This document shows positions 1-11,219 of a stretch of DNA of 64,000 nt, in pieces; within the stretch, counting starts at the first letter, position 1, and each line of letters starts with the position of its first letter. The stretch is from Balaenoptera acutorostrata (taxonomy: Eukaryota; Chordata; Mammalia; Artiodactyla; Balaenopteridae): positions 36,854,078-36,918,077 of the forward strand of contig NC_080075.1 of the NCBI RefSeq assembly GCF_949987535.1. Reading direction: 5' to 3'. A model generated the notes under the pieces. That model did no database searches. It was not told where the DNA came from and was given only the letters and a program-made list of their open reading frames with translations. The translations under genes and the position numbers were made by a program.

Positions 1-3000
1 AGTGGTATCTCGTCGTTTTAATCTACAATTCCCTAATTACATATGATGTGGAGCATCTTTTCATATGCTTATTTGCCATCTTTATATCTCCTTTAATGAG
101 GTAACAGTTCATGTCTTTTGCCCATTTTTTAGAATCAGGTTGTTCATTTTCCTACTGGTGAGTTTTAAGAGTTCTTTCTATATATTCAATAACAGTCCTT
201 CATTCAGTATGTCTAATGCAAATATCTTCTCCCAGTCTGTGGCTTATCTTCTCATTCTCTTGACAGTGTCTTTGCAGAGCAGAAGATTTTAACTGTAATG
301 AAGTCTAGGTTATCAATTATTTCTTTCATGGATATTTCCTTTGTATTTAAAACTCATCATTATATTTATGGTCATCTAGGTCTTCTCCTATAGTATCTTC
401 TAGTTTTATAGATTTACATTTCAGTCTATAATTCATTTTGAGTTAATTTTTGTAAATGATGTCAAGTCTGTGTCTAAATTCATGTTTTTGCATGTGAATG
501 TTCAGTTCTTTTTATTGAAAAGGCTGTTTTCTCTGTTGTATTACTTTTGCTCCTTTATCAAAAAGGAGTGGATATATTTATGTGGATTTTTTCTGGGCTC
601 TCTATTCTATTCTATTGATCTATTTGTCAGTTTTTATGGCAGTCACACACTGTCTTGATTACTGTAGCTTAAGAGTAAGTCTTGAAGTCAGGTATTGTCA
701 GTTCTCTACTTTATTCTTTTGCCTTTAATATTGAATTGGCTATTCTGGGTCTTTTGCCTCTGTACATAAACTTTAGAATCAGATTGTCAATATCCACTAA
801 ATAACTTGCTAGGATTTTGATTGGGATGTGTTGAATCAATAGAGCAAATTATAAGCCATATTTAGTCTTCCTATTCATAAACATGGAATAGCTCTCCATT
901 TATTTAGTTCTTGTTTAATTTCTCTTATTAGAATTTTGTAGTTTTCCTCATATACATCTTGTACGTGTTTTGTTATGTTTATTCTTAAGTATTTATTTTT
1001 AGGTGCTAACGTAAATGTATTGTGTTTTAAATTTTAAATTCTACTCGTTACTACTGATATATAGGAAAGTGATTGAATTTTGTATATTAACCTTGTATCC
1101 TGCAACCTTGTTATAATTGCTTATTAGTCTGTTCTTTCAAGTACTGTATGTAGACAATCATGTCATTTGAAAAAAAGACAGTTTTATTTCTTCTTCCCAA
1201 TCTGTATATCTCTTATTTCCTTTTTTTCTTATTGCATTAGCTAGGACTTCCAGCACAATGTTAAAAAGAAGTGGGGAGAGGAAACATCCTTGCCTTATTC
1301 ATGATTTTAGCAGGAACATTTCTAGTTTCTTCCCTATTAAGTATGATATTAGCTGTAGGTTTTTTTGTAGATGTTCTTTATTGAGCTGAGGGATTTCCCA
1401 TCTATTCCTCATTGTGAGAGTTTTTATCTTAACAGGGTATTAAATTTTGTCAAATGTTTTATATACATTCATTGATATGATTATGTGATTTTTCTTCTTT
1501 AGCCTGTAGATGTGATGCATTACATTAATTGATTTTCAAATGTTGAACTAGTTTCACATACCTGAGATAAATCCTACTTGGTTATGGTGTATAATTATTT
1601 TACGCATTGTTACAGTTGATTCATTAATATTTTGTTGAGGATCTTTGCCTATGTGTTCATGTGAGATTTTGGTCTGTAGGTTTCTTTTCTTATAATGTCT
1701 TTGGTTTGGTATTAGGGTACTGCTGGCCTCATAGAATGAGTTAAGAAGTATTCCCTCTACTTCTATCTTTTGAAAATGAAAAAAGAATTGGTATCATTTC
1801 TTCTTAAATTTTTGGTTGTATTCACCAGTGAACCTATGTGGGCCTGGTGTTTTCTAATTTGGAAGGTTATTAATTATTGATTGAATTTCTGTAATAAGGA
1901 AAGCACAATCATGTTAAGGATAGTTATGTCTTCTTGGAGAATTGACTCCTTTACCATTATGTAATGCCCCTTTTTATCCCTGACAATTTTCCTTGCTGTG
2001 AAGTCTACTCTATGTGAAATTAATATGGCTGTCTCAGCTTTAATTCAGTCAGTATTAGCATGGTAGGTTTTCTCCATCCATTTACTTTCTATCTATATGT
2101 GTCTCTATATTTAAAGTGGATTTCTGATAGACAACATATAGTTTGGTCTTGTTTTCGATTCATTCTGGCAATCTCCAGTTTTAATATTTTGATCCATTCT
2201 GAAAATCTTTACCTTTTAGACCATGACATTTAAAGTGATTATGGATATAGTTGGGTTAATACCTACAATATTTGTTACTGTTTCCATTGTTTTTCTTCTT
2301 GATTCTAATTTTTGTCTTCCACCATTTTTCTGTCTCCTGTAGTTTTAACTGAGTATCTTATATGATTGTATTTTCTCTCCTTTCTTGAAATATCAGTTAT
2401 ATTTTGTTTTATTACTTTTTTAAGTGGTTGCCTAGAGTTTGCCGTATACATTTACAATTAATCCACGTTCACTTCCAAACAACACTATGACACTTCATAG
2501 GTAGTGTAAGTACATTAATATAACAAAACTATAACTAATTCTTCCCTCCTGTCTCTTGTATTATTGCTGTCATTCACTTCATGTATACATAATCTATAAC
2601 CATTAAATACAATGTTGTTACTATTATTTTGAACAAACTGTTACCTGTCAGACCAATTAAGAGTAAGAAAAAAATTTATTCTACCTTCACTTATTCTTTC
2701 TTTAATTCTCTTCCTTTCTTATGTAGATCTGAGTTTCTGACCTAATCATTTTCCTTCTCTCTGAAGAACTTTTAACATTTCTTGCAAAGCAGGTCTTCAT
2801 GACAACAAAGTCCCTCAATTTCTGTTTGTCTGAGAAAGTCTTTATTTCTCTTTCACTTCTGAGGAATAATTTTTTCAGGTTACAGAATTCTAGGTTGGTG
2901 GAGCTTTTTTTCTCAGCACTTTAAGTGCTACTCTCTTCTCGCCTTCATGGTTTCTGAGGAAAAGTTGGATATAATTATTATCTTTGCTGCTGTATAGGTA

Positions 3001-4493
3001 AGCTGTTTTTGTACCTCTGGTTTCCTTCAAGATTTTTTTCTTTATCTTTGATTTTCACAATTTTGCACATAATATGTGTATGTGTAGGTTTTTTTGTGTT
3101 ATTGTTGTTGTTGTTGCTGTCTTTGACATTTATCCTGCTTGGTGTTCTCTGAGCTTCTGGGATCTCTGGTCTGGTGAATGACATCAATTTGGGGGAAATT
3201 TTCAGTCATTATTATTTCACATGTTGCTTCTGTTCCTCTCTCTCTTTCTTCTCCTTCCAGCATTCCCATTATATATATATAATTTATATACGTATATGCC
3301 CCTTTTTATCCCTGACATATATATATACACACATACACACACACACACACACACGTATGTATGTTACACCTTTTGTAATTGTCTTAGAGTTCTCGGATAT
3401 TTTGTTCTATATATTCCTGTCTTTTTTTCTCTTTGCTTTTCAATTCTGAAAGTTTTATTAACATATCCTCAGGCTCAGAAATTTTTCTTCACCCATGTCC
3501 ATTCTACTAATGAGCCCAACAAAGGCATTTTTCATTTCTATTACAATGTTTTAATCTCCAGGATTTTTTTTTTATGCTTTTAGAATTCCCATCTCTCTGC
3601 TTACATTACCTATCTGTTCTTGCATATTGTTTACCTTTTCCATTAGACCCCTAGCATTTAAATTATAATTGTTTTAAATACATGATCTGATAATTCCAAC
3701 ATCCCAGCCATATCTGGGTCTGGTTCTGATCTTTGCTCTATCTCTTCAAACTGGGTTTTTTGTCTTTTAGTTAGTCTTGTAGTAGTTTTTTGAATAGTGG
3801 ACATGATGTATGGGTTAAAAAGAACTGCAATAAATAGGTCTTTAATAATTCAGTAGTAAGGTGTGGTAGGAGGGAAAGCATTCTATAGTCCTATAAATGG
3901 ATCTCAGTTTTTTAGTAAGCCTATTTCTCTGGGCTGTGAACTTCATAACTGAAGTGCTTCTTAGTTTTTTGTTTTGGGGTTTTTTGTTTGTTTGTTTGTC
4001 TTTAACCCCCTTCATGGTACAGGATGGCTAGAGCTGGCTGGAGTTGGGTTTTTCCTTCCCCCAGGCAGGCTAGGTTCTGATAATACCCATAGTGAGGGTA
4101 GACTCTCTTAAGAAGAACAGAGGGCTCTGGTATATATTTCAAAATGGTTACTTTTTTTTCTCTCTCTCTGCCAGAAGCCCAAGGGGACATTTTTTTTCTC
4201 TGACCTTCACTGTGAGAACCTGGTTGAGCTCCTGAAGGTAAAACTCACAAAAGTGTGAGGGCCGCTCAATGACTGAGTCCCCTGGAATTTTGACCTCTTA
4301 GACTTGTCCACACTTAGCCTCAGCAATTCATCAACCTCAGTTTAGTTTTCTTATCCCAGTACTGATTCCCACAGAATTTTCTGCTCCTAAGTTTCTGCTC
4401 CTCTAAGTTGTGGTTCTCTGTATCCACCAATTTTAGGGGCAGAAGTTGGCCCTGTGACCTCACTTCTATGAAAGATCTAAGAAGAGTTGTTGA
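1..4493 (-). mobile_element. Old LINE-1 (L1M type), antisense, with ORF2, ORF1 and 5' region
   Basis: Read on the minus strand this is a decayed LINE-1. Positions 1-1880 correspond to the reverse transcriptase half of ORF2. At about 1910-2240 the complement encodes endonuclease fragments, including a stretch like RDKKGHYIMVK, which is also recognisable in the younger LINE-1 at 61.3 kb. The segment between them is missing, so ORF2 has an internal deletion near 1880-1910. About 2240-2770 looks like the inter-ORF spacer. At 2780-2870 the complement encodes an ORF1 C-terminal piece (EGEIKTFSDKQKLRDF-like). Sequence to 4493 resembles the 5' region. Stops and indels are everywhere, so nothing is functional. 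The subfamily is inferred from general resemblance only. Confidence 0.85.
3270..3365. repeat. TA/CA microsatellite with a pasted non-repeat patch
   Basis: Alternating (TA)n, then a 22-bp non-repetitive patch at 3296-3317, then (TA)n and (CA)n. The array lies inside the ORF1 part of the antisense LINE-1. The patch is an exact copy of 1964-1985 in the same element. Confidence 0.9.
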
Positions 4494-4824
4494 GGGACTT
4501 CCTGGTGGCATGGTGGTTAAGAATCCACCTGCCAATGCAGGGGACACAGGTTGGAGCCCTAGTCCGGGAAGATCCCACATGCCGCGGCGCATCTAAGCCC
4601 ATGCGCCACAACTACTGAGCCTGCGCTCTAGAGCCCCTGTGCTGCAACTACTGAAACCCACGCACCTAGAGCCTGTGCTCTGCAATAAGAGAAGCCACTG
4701 CAATGAGAAGCCCACGCACTGCAACAAAGAGTAGCCCCCGCTCGCGGCAACTAGAGAAAGCCCGCGCGCAGCAGCAAAGACCCAACATGGCCAAAAAAAA
4801 CAGATAAATAAAATAAAATAGAAA
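4494..4824 (+). mobile_element. CHR-type tRNA-derived SINE, long subtype
   Basis: The head matches the family start (ggacttcctggtggca), and the body has the GCCACAACTACTGAGCCTG module and an A-rich (AAAT/AAAAT) tail. It carries the extra central segment of the long subtype. It is flanked by a target-site duplication, aagaagagttgttga at 4479-4493 and aagaagagttgctga at 4825-4839 (14 of 15). It interrupts the antisense LINE-1, which resumes at 4825. The B box is diverged (ggttggagccc). Confidence 0.93.
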
Positions 4825-4925
4825 AAGAAGAGTTGCTGATTTTTCAGTTTGTTCAACTTTTTACCTGTCGTTAGGATAGAGTAATGACTTCTAAGCCCCT
4901 TACATACTAGACTAGGGAGCTTACT
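4825..4925 (-). mobile_element. 5'-terminal piece of the old antisense LINE-1, resumed after the SINE
   Basis: Sequence after the second SINE target duplication continues the LINE-1 5' region. The element appears to end near 4925, where MIR-like sequence starts. Boundary approximate. Confidence 0.6.
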
Positions 4926-4929
4926 TTTT

Positions 4930-5100
4930 AACAAAATTACCATCATGGTCAAATAGAGAGAGTATTGTATGAGTAGCCACAGCTTGAGACCTGAGTTCAA
5001 AACCCAACATCCCCTCTTGTTTGTTATAACCTGTGGGAAATTTACTCAACCTGTCTGACTCCAGCTTCCTCTTCTATAAAAAAGAGATATTGATATGTTG
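4930..5100 (+). repeat. MIR SINE, diverged
   Basis: Resembles the MIR sense strand in order: gagttcaaaacccaacatcc, a segment like 'aaatttactcaacctgtctga', then a segment like 'cttcctcttctataaaaaag'. Diverged and not bounded by visible duplications. Confidence 0.55.
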
Positions 5101-5214
5101 TTTTGAGCTTATATATATATAAACACATATATATTTTTGTTCAGTTCAGTGAATGAGTGATCTGGTGAGTCATAAGTCTTCAATAATTGTTAGTTCCTTT
5201 CCCTTTTCCTCTTA

Positions 5215-5345
5215 TCAGTTGCCATAATAAATCACTTAATCTCTCTGAGGTTACTTCTTCATCTTTCAGATGGGGATAATGATGGCTAAGCTTACCAACT
5301 CACAGGACTGTTTTAATAATCAAAGAGCCAATGTATACTATCATA
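5215..5345 (+). repeat. MIR SINE fragment
   Basis: Contains the core-like run cacttaatctctctgagg followed by cttcatctttcagatgggg and ataatgatgg, the usual MIR order. Confidence 0.65.
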
Positions 5346-5603
5346 TTTATTAAAAAAGAGGATAACTTATTAAACAAAGACAAGGCAAGAATATTAGCAC
5401 CATAATAATAATTATTATTAGCATTACAAATACTCAAGGCTGAGCCTGACTCACCTGTCTTTATGAAGTTTAACACAAAATCATAGAAGTCTTACATGAC
5501 GATCCAGCCTGAGTTATTTTCCAAACCATTTACTTGCTTTAACGTTTTTTTTTCCTGCAATAATCAAAGCTCTTTGCCTCCAAGCATTTATAAGATTGTC
5601 CAT

Positions 5604-5929
5604 GGGCTTCCCTGGTGGCGCAGTGGTTGAGAGTCTGCCTGCTAATGCAGGGGACACGGGTTCGAGCCCTGGTCTGGGAAGATCCCACATGCCGCGGAGC
5701 AACTAGGCCCGTGAGCCACGGCTGCTGAGCCTGCGCGTCTGGAGCCTGTGCTCTGCAACAGTAGAGGCCGCGATAGTGAGAGGCCTGCGCACCGCGATGA
5801 AGAGGGGCCCCCGCTTGCCGCAACTAAAGGAAGCCCTCACGCAGAAACGAAGACCCAACACAGCCAAATAAATAAATAAATAAATAAATATTAAAGGTGC
5901 TAATAATTAAAAAAAAAAAAAAAAAAAAA
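5604..5929 (+). mobile_element. CHR-type SINE, short subtype, with a 3' extension and long poly-A
   Basis: Near-consensus head (gggcttccctggtggcgcag), A box tggcgcagtgg and B box ggttcgagccc, so RNA polymerase III promoter elements are intact. The (AAAT)n tail ends near 5890. It is followed by 18 non-SINE bases (5891-5908) and a run of about 20 A. An imperfect target duplication, aagattgtcca at about 5592-5602 and aagaattgtcca at 5928-5939, encloses the whole unit including the extension. Confidence 0.95.
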
Positions 5930-5939
5930 GAATTGTCCA

Positions 5940-6600
5940 AAGAGTGTCTGGTAACCTCTCCTGAGTTTCATAAGCCTGTGCAATAAAGGGCTGCAAACAG
6001 AAGGCTACAGTTCTCCCCCTACCCCCCACCCCAAGGTAGAGTTGTTTAATCTTATGTTCACAGATGCCAGTATTTTGCCCACCCTCTAGTTCCTGCCAAT
6101 GAGGATAGCTTTGAGTAATTAAATGTGTAAACTATCAGGACCAAAAGCATCACTGAGCATTCTCAGTGCTGCACAGCTGGAAGGCATAAAGAGACCTCAG
6201 AAGTTGTTCTGGGTCCTTCTCCACCGCCCTCTATTTATGGGTATTCCCCCCAAGGCTTCCCATTTTCCAGGATATCCCATTCAATATTTTCACCCTGCCA
6301 GGCTTAAGGGATTGACCAGATGTTCCCAATACTGTAAGATCTAAAGAAATAGTTATCTTGTCCCATTACTCAAGAACTTCCATACAATATTCTCCTGCAA
6401 CACATTCCCTTAGGGCTTCCAAATTAGGTCTTTGTCCAGCACGTTAAACCTAAAGGCCAACAACACAACCAACAAAGGTGGTCCCCTTCCCTGCATCCTT
6501 TTCTGCTACTTCAAGCGAAAGAGTGCTGCACCGTCAACGGATACTAAGCATCTTGCCTAATTATTTGTCACTGAACTGTTACTGTTGGTATGTCTTTCTT
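5940..6600. other. Single-copy sequence, no feature recognised
   Basis: No coding frame, repeat family or RNA gene recognised. An A-rich AAAG-type low-complexity run follows at 6600-6650. Confidence 0.5.
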
Positions 6601-6679
6601 AAAAAAAAAAAAGAAAAGAAAAGAAGAAAAGAGAAAAAGAAAGAAAGAAATCTCTTCTTGCTGGATCTTGCCTAGTCAG

Positions 6680-8940
6680 CAGTTTTCTTTATAGCATTGT
6701 TCATTACCGTCCTCGCATTAATCCTGCACACTGTAATGTCTCCCCAGGATGAGGTTTCCCTTCCTCTCCATATAGTTTGCTTTTCACTGTAGCTGCTGAG
6801 CAACATAAATCAATACAATGCACACCATAAACACCACAAGTGCTAACCCTGCCAATTGGCTCTCTTTAATTGGTTTCAGCTAAAAACCTGTAAACCTATT
6901 TGAAGTGAAAAGGCAGACAAATCAAAGGCAAGATGGATGACCTGAAACCCTCGCTGGGCCAAGGGTTGCGAGCTCCAACACGGTATTTTTCATCTCTGTC
7001 ATGGGCTTTTTCCATTTCTCTCTGGATCCTTTCTACTTCCCAGGTATTATGCATCAGCAGCCTCCGCATTTATAATTATGGAAAGGAAAGCATAAATACT
7101 CCAGAGGCTGGATGGTGCATTTTAGAGATTGCGTTAGTGGAGAAAGCAACTTGAATAGAATAAATATTCCCCACAATTAGTGTTATAGTGACAATTTTTC
7201 ATAGTTACCCTCTTTAGAAGTAGACTCAAGACGTGATGAATTCTCCCTCAAATGTCACAGACAAATGATAGGTTTGCTGGACATTTTTATCACCAGGCTG
7301 ACTTTTAAAAACCTACGGCTTCGTTTGTTTCAAAATGCATTTACTTTTCGATTTGCATTGCTGCAGGGAGAGCCCATCGTTCAGCTATTTGTCCATTTGT
7401 TTATCCACAGTGACAACAGTGCCTGGGGTACTGCTCAGTTTCCAAAAGCCTATCATTCTCCTGAGGCTGAGGAGATTGGATGAAGCAATTTTACCTGAGG
7501 GGTTCCAGGTCCAAGGCCTCTGGGAATGGCCTCTTCACTAAACTGGTCCTGAGTTGGTGACAATCCACTTGCTTCCCCTGGCCTGAGGTGAATCCTCTAG
7601 TCAAGCAAATTACCTAGTCCATGATCAAAGCCACTGAGCCAGGGACCCTTTTCTAGAAGGTTCCAAATCTTGTCAAGCATGCAGTGGTATTTGCAAAGGA
7701 GAGCTCATGTGTTCAACAAATGATCATTTAAAATGTGTGTTAAAGCAGCCACAGAGAAAGCCCCTGGGTAGAAACATACCAAGACTGACACTCATAAAGG
7801 GCTTGTCAAACAGTAAAATATGTACGTGCATACACACACGCACAACACTGGAGAAAAGGAGCTTTCACTGGGCATGTTGCACAAGCAGGACCTTTTCTTA
7901 GGCAGTTGCCACATCTAAATTAGCATTTCAATAACACAATCGTTTCATCACACTCTTGAAACCACTTTTATCTTCCGTTCTATTTAAACAGGGCAGCAGC
8001 CAAATTTTATGAGAGGCTAGATGCGAAGGCAGCCCCAAACTTGATGCATAAATCTTCCGCCCAATTCAGGGAGTACAAATGTAGTCATCTGGCATGTTCA
8101 TTCAGATCTTTCTTTAGTGTTATTTTATGGTTCTCATTAGCAGCCCTCAAAATGCCCCGGGCACAGTTTTCTGGGTTCACTGTGAGGCTGAATTTCTAGT
8201 CACACCCTCAGGATAAGGCTGACGGTATAAGGTCTCTCCCACCCAGAGTTTACATACATGTAGAAGGAACACCCCTAATAGGGTATTTTTAAACCAAACC
8301 AGCCATCAGGACCTGCCCTTTGATCAAAGACTCAGAATAGGATGCTCAGAACATCTCATTACAACATGTGCAGGTCAAGGTCAAGTTTTTTTGAAGCACA
8401 AAGCCCATTGTTCTTGCTCTGGATTGAAATCAAGGGTGTCTCTCTCTCTGAGTTTTCGCTTCCTGTGACGGCACACCCCCTCCTCCTTTACCTCTCTCCT
8501 TAGGTGACACGGGCACAACTTCATTTATTGGAGGCACTAAGTTTCCCCATTTTACTGTGACTTCAAGAAGCTGTTTCAAAGCCTATGAATCACAGAAGCC
8601 TCCATAGTACTGGTGTGCTCTTCATTGTGAAGTTTTTCCCAACCTGTGTGGTTGCTATTATGTAGAGGAGGTTGGGGGAAGATGAGGAAGCAGTTGGGTG
8701 TATGCTACCTAGCAATAAACAGTTGAAAAGAGTTAGAAAACACTTTCGTTGTAGCCTGCATTACAAGTTTACTAGGAATGAAAAATATCACCTCGGCAGC
8801 CCTGTTTCTGTGAGTTGAGCTTTTTAAAGTACACTGAAAGGAGACAGGGGTTTTCCACAGATGAGCCCACCTGGGTGGTCAGAGGACCATCAGTTTACTT
8901 TAGTTTGTTCAGAAACAGCTAGGTTTTCCAGCACAGAATT
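6680..8940. promoter_or_regulatory. Repeat-free block, candidate conserved noncoding region
   Basis: About 2.2 kb without a recognisable transposable element, unusual in this window. It contains homeodomain-type AATTA/TAATTG cores (for example tttaattggtttcagc near 6866) and TATAATTATG near 7070. At 8318-8463 it has a palindromic TCF/LEF-like site, a DR0 of AGGTCA half-sites and an ETS-IRF-type composite. No open frame looks coding. The regulatory role is inference from motifs and lack of repeats; conservation could not be tested. Confidence 0.35.
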
Positions 8941-8979
8941 TCTTTTCTAACTTTCTCTTCCCCTAACATCCCTACCTCC

Positions 8980-9003
8980 ACCTGAAAAAAAAAAAAAAAA
9001 AAA
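8980..9003. repeat. Poly-A run
   Basis: Simple run of A, with no adjacent retroelement body recognised. Confidence 0.8.
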
Positions 9004-9454
9004 ATTGTCTGGGTTTTGGCAAATGCTCTGTTGACAATCGTTGTCTAACTGTAGGCTCATTAGAAGGAGATGTTGAAAGTGAAATTCTCCTGATCTACCA
9101 TTCAGCTTTTGCTTTTGCTTTTTTCTTTTCATGGCTTACTTCACATTTAATCTTTAAAGTGAAAATAAATCTCTACAGGAAAAGCAAAATATCCCTTTAA
9201 TACCAGTGTCTATGTAGTTTAACCTTTCCCTAAAAAGAATGTTCATTTTGTTACATAGCTTAAATATGAACACCCATTGAAAGAGGCTAAAAACAAGATT
9301 GCAAAATGTAGAATGACTGTGCCAATTTCTAGCTGTAAGTAAGGTCTCACTCTCCCAGGGTCACCATGGCTTTTTTGATGGCAACAGGTCCCATTCGTGT
9401 TCACTCTTCTTATAACTGCCCTGAGTCAAAATGAGCCCTTGGTAATACAGTCAG

Positions 9455-9568
9455 AGAACAGGATATATGTGTATGTATAACTGATTCACTTTGCCGTACA
9501 ACAGAAACTAACACAACACTGTAAATCAACTATACTCCAATAAACATTTTTTAAAAAAAAGAAAAAAG
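9455..9568 (+). mobile_element. LINE-1 3' end fragment
   Basis: Matches the terminal LINE-1 3' UTR also seen at 50.95 kb and 26.2 kb (ctgattcactttgccgtaca, aaatcaactatactccaata), ending in an A-rich tail. Severely 5'-truncated. Confidence 0.85.
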
Positions 9569-9569
9569 A

Positions 9570-10068
9570 AGAATTTCAGAATGAAAGACCATAAAAAAAA
9601 GAGGACGGAAAAACTACTGATGTTTCACAGCTTCCAAAAAGATGAAGGGAAACACCATTCTATTTCCTAACACTAATGCATTCGAGCCAAGCAGACGCTT
9701 TGGAGTTCCTTCTGATTTCATCACTCTGTTCCTACCCAGATATGATCTAGATCTAGATGTCAAAGAGAAAGCGTCCCCGCCACATTTTCCCTCCAGTCTA
9801 ACTGGTAATTCTGAGCCAAATGTCCCCACCATGCAAATGCAATGGAAGGCTTGATGTGGCTGTATTATTCCAGATAATAATATCTTTCCTTGTCTTCTTC
9901 TTGAATGTCAACCAAAAGCACATTTTTGTTTTGCAATAAGAATTGTGCATCACAAATGAGATCAGCTAAAATTCCAGACAGCAGTCCCCAGCAGCTTCCA
10001 AAATAAATACATCCACATACTTATTTAGCACCACCTGCAAGAAAAGTCTATGGTCAGTGTTCAGGCTC
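9570..10068. other. Single-copy sequence, no feature recognised
   Basis: A 70-codon open frame at 9642-9854 has no recognisable similarity and is probably chance. Confidence 0.5.
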
Positions 10069-10083
10069 AATAATGTAGAAATG

Positions 10084-10347
10084 GGGGCTTCCCTGGTGGC
10101 GCAGTGGTTGAGAATCTGCCTGCCAATGCAGGGGACACAGGTTCGAGCCCTGGTCTGGGAAGATCCCACATGCCGCAGAGCAACTGGGCCCGTGAGCCAC
10201 AACTACTGAGCCTGCGCGTCTGGAGCCTGTGCTCCGCAACAAGAGAGGCCGCGATAGTGAGAGGCCCGCGCACCGCGATGAAGAGTGGCCCCCGCTCGCC
10301 GCAACTAGAGAAAGCCCTCGCACAGAAACGAAGACCCAACGCAGCCA

Positions 10348-10402
<55 letters not shown>

Positions 10403-10448
10403 ATGAAAGTACGCTTGCCAAAGTAAGTGGGCAGAACATAAAAATAAT
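10084..10448 (+). mobile_element. CHR-type SINE, short subtype, with a 44-nt 3' transduced segment
   Basis: Near-consensus SINE with A box tggcgcagtgg at 10097-10107 and B box ggttcgagccc at 10140-10150. The (AAAT)n tail runs to about 10404. It is followed by 44 bases of unrelated sequence ending A-rich. A perfect 15-bp duplication, aataatgtagaaatg, lies at 10069-10083 and 10449-10463. It therefore encloses the SINE plus the extra segment, which indicates they were inserted together. Confidence 0.93.
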
Positions 10449-10463
10449 AATAATGTAGAAATG

Positions 10464-11040
10464 AAAATTATTAGCTGGGAAATAGGTTTCAGGATCAGGT
10501 CTACAGAGGATAACTTTAAACAACAGAAAAATTCCTCTTGGAGACAGTCTTCAGAATCCCTTATAAGCAGGCTATACTTGGAATTTATGTATTAGCTTCG
10601 TTTCCCTTTGAGTCACACTCATTCTTCTAAATCAAATGGCTTTCAAATACAAACTCGACCTCGTGAATTATGGAAATGTATTCTTTATCAGCTTTTCCCA
10701 ACTGAGGTTCCTTGAGAGAATTTAGCCCCACAGAAAATGATTCCAGTGACTGTTTTCTCAATTTTCTCAAAGAAGGTACTTAGCTAGCACTGCTCTAGAA
10801 TGCAGAGGAAATAAGTTCATTCATTAACATACAATATATGCCTTAGGGCATTAGGACTTAAAATTCTCTAGCAAATCTTAGAGAAGGGCTGCTAGTTCTT
10901 TTAAAGAGCATAGAAATGGCATCACAAACTGATTTGCGTAATGCTGCAAGTTTCTCCATGTCCCCAAATATTACTAACATGACTACCACTACAAAAATAA
11001 CTAGTCCTATTAGTGGTAAGAAGATAAAGAATAGCTTCCA
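10464..11040. other. Single-copy sequence, no feature recognised
   Basis: No convincing open frame or repeat seen. Confidence 0.5.
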
Positions 11041-11044
11041 TGGG

Positions 11045-11215
11045 CCGACCAGTCACTATACTGAATACTTAAAACTCATCTGCTCATTTAAACAACATGA
11101 CAGCAGTATGAGGTGGACATTATTATTATTATCCCATTTGACAACTGAAGAGATGCTGATTAGAGGGGTTAACTGGCAAAGTCAAATTTGAGCCCAGATC
11201 CTGTCTGACTCATAA
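11045..11215 (-). repeat. MIR SINE, antisense
   Basis: Typical antisense order: tactgaatacttaaaactca, then tgaggtggacattattatta, tttgacaactgaagag, and gagcccagatcctgtctgac. Confidence 0.75.
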
Positions 11216-11219
11216 CTGC

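Noticed and set aside
4002..4190. Short minus-strand frame near 4.1 kb
   Set aside because: It lies in the decayed LINE-1 5' region and resembles no ORF1 segment.
10104..10358. Open frames on both strands in the SINE copies at 10.1, 16.9, 27.6, 42.4 and 52.0 kb
   Set aside because: The same protein strings recur because they are translations of the CHR SINE consensus; no coding function is known.
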